A stretch of 64,000 nucleotides of DNA from Hormiphora californensis (taxonomy: Eukaryota; Ctenophora; Tentaculata; Cydippida; Pleurobrachiidae): contig CM035360.1 in NCBI GenBank assembly GCA_020137815.1, positions 7,695,743 through 7,759,742 on the forward strand. Reading direction: 5' to 3'. The notes beneath the pieces are model-generated. The model ran no database searches, was not told where the DNA came from, and worked only from the letters and a program-made list of their open reading frames with translations. This document shows, one piece after another, positions 49,759-64,000 of the stretch. Both the position numbers and the translations under genes were made by a program. Every line of letters begins with the position of its first letter. Position 1 is the stretch's first letter.

Positions 49759-50461
49759 TTAACTGCATTTAAGGGTACCGTTTAGGATGCGATATTCAGG
49801 TTGTTGTGTTGTCACATCAAGGAGCTGGAGCTGGATATTCACATTTGTACACTTGGTGGAGAATCCCAGGTCCCCATTCCAAGGAATCGGCATCACTTCT
49901 CCATTTGGAGTGTAGTACAGTATCTGGAAATCTGCCTTTTTGACTTGAAATGACAGTACAAGGTGTCTATTGTTTTCAATTTCGTTAAATTCTTTCTTCG
50001 CCTTCCGTTCATTTTGATCTGGTGTCAGTGCAATAAAATCTATAACTTTCTTCTCTTTGTCCAAACAAAATGAAAACTCTATCTTTTGGTCTCCGCATAA
50101 GAAATCAAAGTTGTTCCAAGTTTTAATGCTTGCTATACTTCCCCCTAATCCTTGTCTGTACTCGAGCCTCTGAAAAAAGTTTTGATTTGATATTGACACT
50201 AATTAACAAGTTAATTCTGATTATAGCACTAACCTCGTTTAGCGCTGTGATGGAAATACAGACTTCTGTACCAATAGGGAGCGGAGTATACTCTGAAGCA
50301 CTGACCACTAAGTGGAGGGGACACGATTAGGGTAAGTTGTTGATTGTCCGTTGTTACCTGTATAGTGTATCCCAAGTGCACAACAAGATTAAAATTACAC
50401 CCCCATCCCCCATAATACCTGAAGCAGTCGTAAGAAGAAGGTATACAGCCAACAGAAACAT
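49759..50461 (-). CDS. Small secreted protein, unrecognised
   Basis: Three exons (50461-50419, 50307-50234, 50169-49759) sum to 528 nt, 175 aa, phases agree. Signal peptide MFLLAVYLLLTTASG. The mature part reads ASEYTPLPIGTEVCISI, WNNFDFLCGDQKIEFSFCLD, HLVLSFQVKKADFQILYY and IPWNGDLGFSTKC, ending LNGTLKCS. Four or so cysteines and alternating hydrophobic strands suggest a small beta-sandwich. Galectin-like or jelly-roll folds are possible, but I cannot assign one. Confidence 0.7.
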
Positions 50462-50520
50462 CAGATCAAAGCTGAGGCAAAGTTAGAGTGCCACCAGAGA
50501 AATAATCCCAATATATGAGG

Positions 50521-50537
50521 GGGGAGAGAGAGGGAGG

Positions 50538-50571
<34 letters not shown>

Positions 50572-50640
50572 GAGAGAGAGAGGGAGGGAGAGAGGGAGAG
50601 AGGGAGAGAGAGAGAGAGAGAGGGAGAGAGAGAGAGGGGG
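50521..50640. repeat. (GA)n/(GGGA)n tract
   Basis: GA-rich repeat 60-180 bp upstream of the small secreted-protein gene, in its probable promoter. Confidence 0.9.
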
Positions 50641-51291
50641 ATCCGTCTCTATAACAGCTTTATGTGACTATATGACCACGTGCAGTAATGAAAGTCTGGT
50701 AGGCTAACTCGATCCCCTTTAAGAGGCCTTTGAATGAGGAATGATGCGGAAAAAAGAGAAATAGAAGGCAGGGAAGAAGAGCAAAAATTGCCAAGATTAC
50801 CCACAGCTGCACAGCTGTCCCTAACCTCCCCCCCCCCTTCACAAAGTGGGGGTGGGGCTGAGATCCAAGTATATTGAACTCATGTTGTCTTGCTAATAAC
50901 AGACACTACACTGGGATCTGAAATGATGATTAAATATCTTGTAGTTGTTCCTATAAACCGGGAATAAGTTATCTTTATGGAAAGAAAGAGGCTCTTCTTG
51001 ACTAGCCATTTATGAACCTACAATTGTGCACCTCACACCCAAACAATTACATGCTCTTCCTGGAGTGTATGCTTATTCAATACTGCCAATTAAATCCCCC
51101 CTGTATTTTGGTTCACTCCCCTCTCCTCCAAGTTTGACACGCATAATACACTCAGGCAAATCAAGTTTGTGTGGTGCTCCTTGTCGGCCTAAGCTAACCT
51201 AATAACACCTGTTAAAGACACGTCTGATAACGCGAGACCCTGAAAACGCACCCGGTCTCCTTTTGTCTGTCTGACTCCCTCTCTCTTCTTT

Positions 51292-51297
<6 letters not shown>

Positions 51298-51359
<62 letters not shown>

Positions 51360-51385
51360 TCCCTCTCCCTCTCTCTCTCTCTCTC
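51298..51385. repeat. (CT)n microsatellite
   Basis: About 28 CT units followed by CCCTCT variants in the spacer between divergent genes at 50.5 and 52.2 kb. Confidence 0.95.
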
Positions 51386-51633
51386 CCTCTACGCCTCTAC
51401 CTCAGTTCGGTTTCGAGAAGCAAATATTGTGTGGTATGTGCAGCATTTATTATTCATCGTGTGTATCACGTGGTTCATCACCAACTAAATCACGTGACTA
51501 GGAAGGGGGCCTAACTAGAAGGGCTCAGTGAGAGAGAGAGTGCAGTTTGTTTATCAGGTGGTGCAGCACACACACTTTCCTGTTTGCTCCACCTTTGTTA
51601 GTGTTAGGTACAACTCCTAGTGCGTTCTCTCGC

Positions 51634-51950
<317 letters not shown>

Positions 51951-52163
51951 ACCAATCTACCTAACTGTTATTATATAGGCAATCGATGTATTTGTCTAGG
52001 CTAGCAACCTATTTGAACTGCCCTTGAAGGTTGCAGATACGATCTGTAGGCTGAAGCATTACACTTGCAGTTTATCCATTTGAAGTAAAGATCCTTGATA
52101 AATCCATAGGTTATGTCATTTGCCGATTTCTGTTAAAAACTGATCAAATAATGATTTCTAGAA

Positions 52164-53906
52164 ATGTTGTTATTGGTTTTCTCGCTCTTGCTGCTGTCCC
52201 TAGGGTCTGCACAACGAAGACAGAAAATACCGACAATCTCCACCCCTCTCCAGAACACCACTGTCAATGTGGGTGATACTGTCACCCTGAGGTGTGTTGG
52301 ATCCTCCCGTCCTGCTCCTAATATTGGTATTGGGGCTCGAGGTGACAGCTCCTTTATGGTGGACACACCACCTAAAAGGAGGAGACAGAAGGAGGAGGAG
52401 ACACGGGATGCCGTGATAGTGCTGCGTGATGTGACAGAGGAGGATGGAGGCTGGTACGATTGTAAGGTGGTCAACCAGAAGGGAACCGCAGTTTCATCAG
52501 CTTATATCACTGTCAAGAAGGATCCTTGTGATCTGGGCTGTCCCGGTGAGTATGCGGTGGTGTGTGCTACTGACTGCAAGGTCTACTACTCTGAATGCAT
52601 CATGAAGGAGAGTTCCTGTCGTAACAAATCTGATCTGAAGATCCTAAACAAAGGTTACTGCAGCGCCAAGATTTCCTCTCCTGTAATCGGAACCACCACA
52701 ACTTCAACTGCTCTGAACGGAGGAAGGGCCCGATTAACAGTATCTGTGTCTGGATTCCCAGAGCCTGAAGTAACATGGTACAAGCGAGAGGGGGCTGCCA
52801 AGCAGAGGATAGGAACCGGTTCCACGGTTTCAGTCTATGAGCCGGGGACATACTTTGCTACTGCTAAGAATTGTATTGACCGATTTGCAAATAGCCGGGA
52901 GATAGAGGTAGCGGATGAAAGTGCAGAGAGTCCAACTTCTCCACTCCCCGGCACCACGACATACCTAACTGATACTCCTGACAACATTGAGGTCATTGTG
53001 GAGGATGGAGATATTTCTGAGATAGATCTGGCGGCAATGGACCACTGCACAATGCTAGGCGGGGGTAACGTGATAACGTTCGATGACTGGCGTTATGAGT
53101 TTGAGGGAGAGTGCTCCTATGTGCTGGCTATGGACTGTGACTTTGCTTCCTGGTTTGTGTATGTGAGGTTTAGTGAATGTGAGACGGGGAGGTGTCTAGA
53201 TACCCTGACAGTGATTGATGGAACTACCCAGCTCCCTGTAGTCCGGGGTTGGGCCATGTCGGACTACGGACAGAAGGTCGAGTACCGGGAGGGAGAGGTG
53301 GTGAGGGTAGGGGGTATATCGGCTAAACTAAAGAACGAGCAGCTGACCCTGACCATGAGGGGTGGTGTCAAGGTGGTGTATGATGGGTACAGTGTGGTGC
53401 ACGTGTTTGTACCTAAAGGATCCATGACATGTGGTATCTGTGGAAACAATGACGGGGACAGTTCTAATGATGTGGTGCAGGGACGGAGGAGATACCAAAC
53501 TGAGCAGGAGATGGCCAACTTTGTGGATTCCTGGAGGATTAGATCCCCCTCCCACGAGACAAGATGTACTCCTGTCACTGAGAAGACCCTGAGACCAAGT
53601 TATACCTGTTCAGATGACAATCTAAGAAGGGAGGAGTCGGTTAACTGTAGAAAGTTGTACTCCCTCCTAGACAACACGTGTTTTGATACCCGACAACTGA
53701 GGTTCCTGTTTGATAGCTGCAGATATGACGCCTGCTACGGGGAGGAACCTCTGGAGGGCTACTCCAGGGCGTGTTACACTGGTAGAGCCATGGCCACCTT
53801 GTGTGGAACAGATTTCACTGAGTGGGAGGACCTGTTAGAGTGTGGCACGAAGTCAGAACGGAAGGAAGCCATCATTAGCCGAGGTTGCCCAGGCCCAGAG
53901 GATTAA
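52164..53906 (+). CDS. Secreted Ig-Kazal-VWD mosaic protein
   Basis: 580 aa in one uninterrupted exon. Signal peptide MLLLVFSLLLLSLGSAQ. Residues ~20-115 form an Ig-like domain (NVGDTVTLRCVG, DGGWYDCKVVN). Residues ~118-165 form a Kazal/follistatin-like module (CPGEYAVVCATDCKVYYSEC). A second Ig-like segment follows (GFPEPEVTWYKREG). From ~290 comes a von Willebrand type D domain (ITFDDWRYEFEGECSYVLA, CGICGNNDGDSSND), then a C8-like cysteine region (CRKLYSLLDNTCF, CRYDACYG). VWD domains mediate matrix or mucus-type assembly and Kazal modules often inhibit serine proteases; the role here (extracellular matrix or defence) is inferred. It is intronless, unlike most neighbours. It ends 185 bp from the convergent spectrin gene. 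Confidence 0.88.
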   Translation: MLLLVFSLLLLSLGSAQRRQKIPTISTPLQNTTVNVGDTVTLRCVGSSRPAPNIGIGARGDSSFMVDTPPKRRRQKEEETRDAVIVLRDVTEEDGGWYDCKVVNQKGTAVSSAYITVKKDPCDLGCPGEYAVVCATDCKVYYSECIMKESSCRNKSDLKILNKGYCSAKISSPVIGTTTTSTALNGGRARLTVSVSGFPEPEVTWYKREGAAKQRIGTGSTVSVYEPGTYFATAKNCIDRFANSREIEVADESAESPTSPLPGTTTYLTDTPDNIEVIVEDGDISEIDLAAMDHCTMLGGGNVITFDDWRYEFEGECSYVLAMDCDFASWFVYVRFSECETGRCLDTLTVIDGTTQLPVVRGWAMSDYGQKVEYREGEVVRVGGISAKLKNEQLTLTMRGGVKVVYDGYSVVHVFVPKGSMTCGICGNNDGDSSNDVVQGRRRYQTEQEMANFVDSWRIRSPSHETRCTPVTEKTLRPSYTCSDDNLRREESVNCRKLYSLLDNTCFDTRQLRFLFDSCRYDACYGEEPLEGYSRACYTGRAMATLCGTDFTEWEDLLECGTKSERKEAIISRGCPGPED

Positions 53907-54090
53907 CTGCGTCCTATAGGAGGAGGAGTAACTATCCTAGAGAGAGAGAACAGTTTTTATCATTATCAGAGCAGGACTCTGCAGCACAAATCAATTCAGT
54001 ATGTCCGTTTATAAACAATTTTATACAGAAATAATACAAATCCCAAATTGAAACATTATTAAAACACTAAATGATCGTCCTTTTCTTTTT

Positions 54091-63152
<9,062 letters not shown>

Positions 63153-63199
63153 AATTTTAGAAAAGCAATGACTACTAAACTGTCTCGTTAAAGGGTTGT

Positions 63200-64000
63200 A
63201 CCATACATGAGGCATGCGGTTTTATCGAAAAACCGCATGCCCTTGATTGCATTGTTATAGGCTGAAAAGCGGGTGTGAAGAGGGACAAAGACAACTGCCA
63301 AGCAACAACCATCGGCAACTACTGGTGTGAGAATGCTGCCTGCTAAAGGTGTTAGGTAAACATTGGTGCGTCGCTGAATATTTACCCGGCCGACGACCCG
63401 GCTATATTTACCAACCACCAGATGATTTCTATCAAAAACAATGAGAGAGAGAGAGAGAGAAAATTGTGTGGGAGAGAGATAGAGAGAAAGAGAGAGAAAG
63501 AGACAGAGATAAAGATTTGAGAAGAAAATAGTTGTATTATATGGACGAATATCAATGATGAGATCTTGTTCAGGATTAAATAGGGAGGAAAATTAGAAAA
63601 ATATATCTGGCGATATTATATGGACGGACGCACTTTTCTCGCCGATATAATGAATATTTCAGTAATCAAATTATCTTGTCCCTAAGGCGAGTGGGTAAGA
63701 TTCCATACATCACAGCCTTATCAAACGTTTATTTACCGCCTAAGTGGGTGAAGAATGGCGTGATGGTCGGGACGGGTAGGTTCACCCGACACCCGTGCTG
63801 GACAGGCGCTGTATAAGGCGTGCCGTTGGGACATCATGTTTTGTATGGCAGCCCAATAACAAACACCTTGCAAAACTATGGATGAGGATTGAGGAGAAGT
63901 GACAAAAAAAGAAAAAGAATGGTGTGATGGGTTTTAATATGTATCTGAAACTACTTAGCATAATCGCACCTCCACCATATCACCACCATTTTCCTGCTGA
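63200..64000. other. Spectrin 5' flank, no gene seen
   Basis: It contains a short inverted repeat (GGCATGCGGTTTT...AAAACCGCATGCC, about 63211-63241) and GA-rich tracts near 63440-63510. No coding exon could be supported. Confidence 0.6.

Overview
The window looks like genomic DNA of an early-branching animal, most likely a sponge, although the phylum is inferred. It carries animal-type genes (TRPM channel, alpha-spectrin, MOZ/MORF-type acetyltransferase, SPAG1-like TPR protein, 14-3-3, cathepsin F-like protease, secreted Ig/Kazal/VWD mosaic). Most introns are short GT-AG introns of about 70-1200 bp, genes are tightly packed on both strands, and at least fifteen long (CT)n/(GA)n tracts are present. 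Many long open frames are broken by single-base shifts while the protein resumes in another frame. I read these mainly as consensus indels of the assembly, not as pseudogenes.

Layout. 548-18180 (+): a SPAG1-like gene whose N-terminal exons (548-882) and first TPR exons (from 11762) are separated by a 10.9 kb intron. That intron holds, on the opposite strand, a complete TRPM channel (8860-1134, -) and a small secreted protein (10061-9308, -), then a duplicated ~0.6 kb block. A later 3 kb SPAG1 intron holds a 34-bp tandem array split by a perfect 1.34 kb fold-back element. 20312-23513 (+): intronless KAT6-like gene. 24540-28529 (+): 14-3-3 in seven exons. 29.2-31.7 kb: two unrecognised minus-strand exons flanking a plus-strand TATA-driven orphan membrane protein and an (AAGTC)n tract. 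34832-33206 (-): cathepsin F-like protease. 38471-35980 (-): PH-domain adaptor with many tyrosine motifs. 38.5-39.5 kb: nested TIR elements. 43410-40247 and 49.4-43.5 kb (-): proline-rich, tyrosine-rich scaffold coding, with a duplicated 1.1 kb exon. 50461-49759 (-): small secreted protein. 52164-53906 (+): secreted Ig-Kazal-VWD protein. 63152-54091 (-): alpha-spectrin-like gene.

The signalling genes between 36 and 49 kb form a cluster of adaptor-like proteins rich in tyrosine and SH3-ligand-like motifs. The most unusual signals concern splicing. A MITE forms an entire intron of the PH adaptor and appears to supply its branch point and 3' splice site. Two repeats in TRPM each multiply a real 3' splice site together with the start of its exon. 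A duplicated scaffold exon has three Tyr-x-Phe-Ser-Thr-Met motifs in one copy and none in the other. A 78-nt TRPM intron has its donor inside a perfect palindrome. Intron phases were checked by hand for the SPAG1-like gene, 14-3-3, the cathepsin, the PH adaptor and both small secreted genes. For the last five the exon lengths sum to multiples of three.
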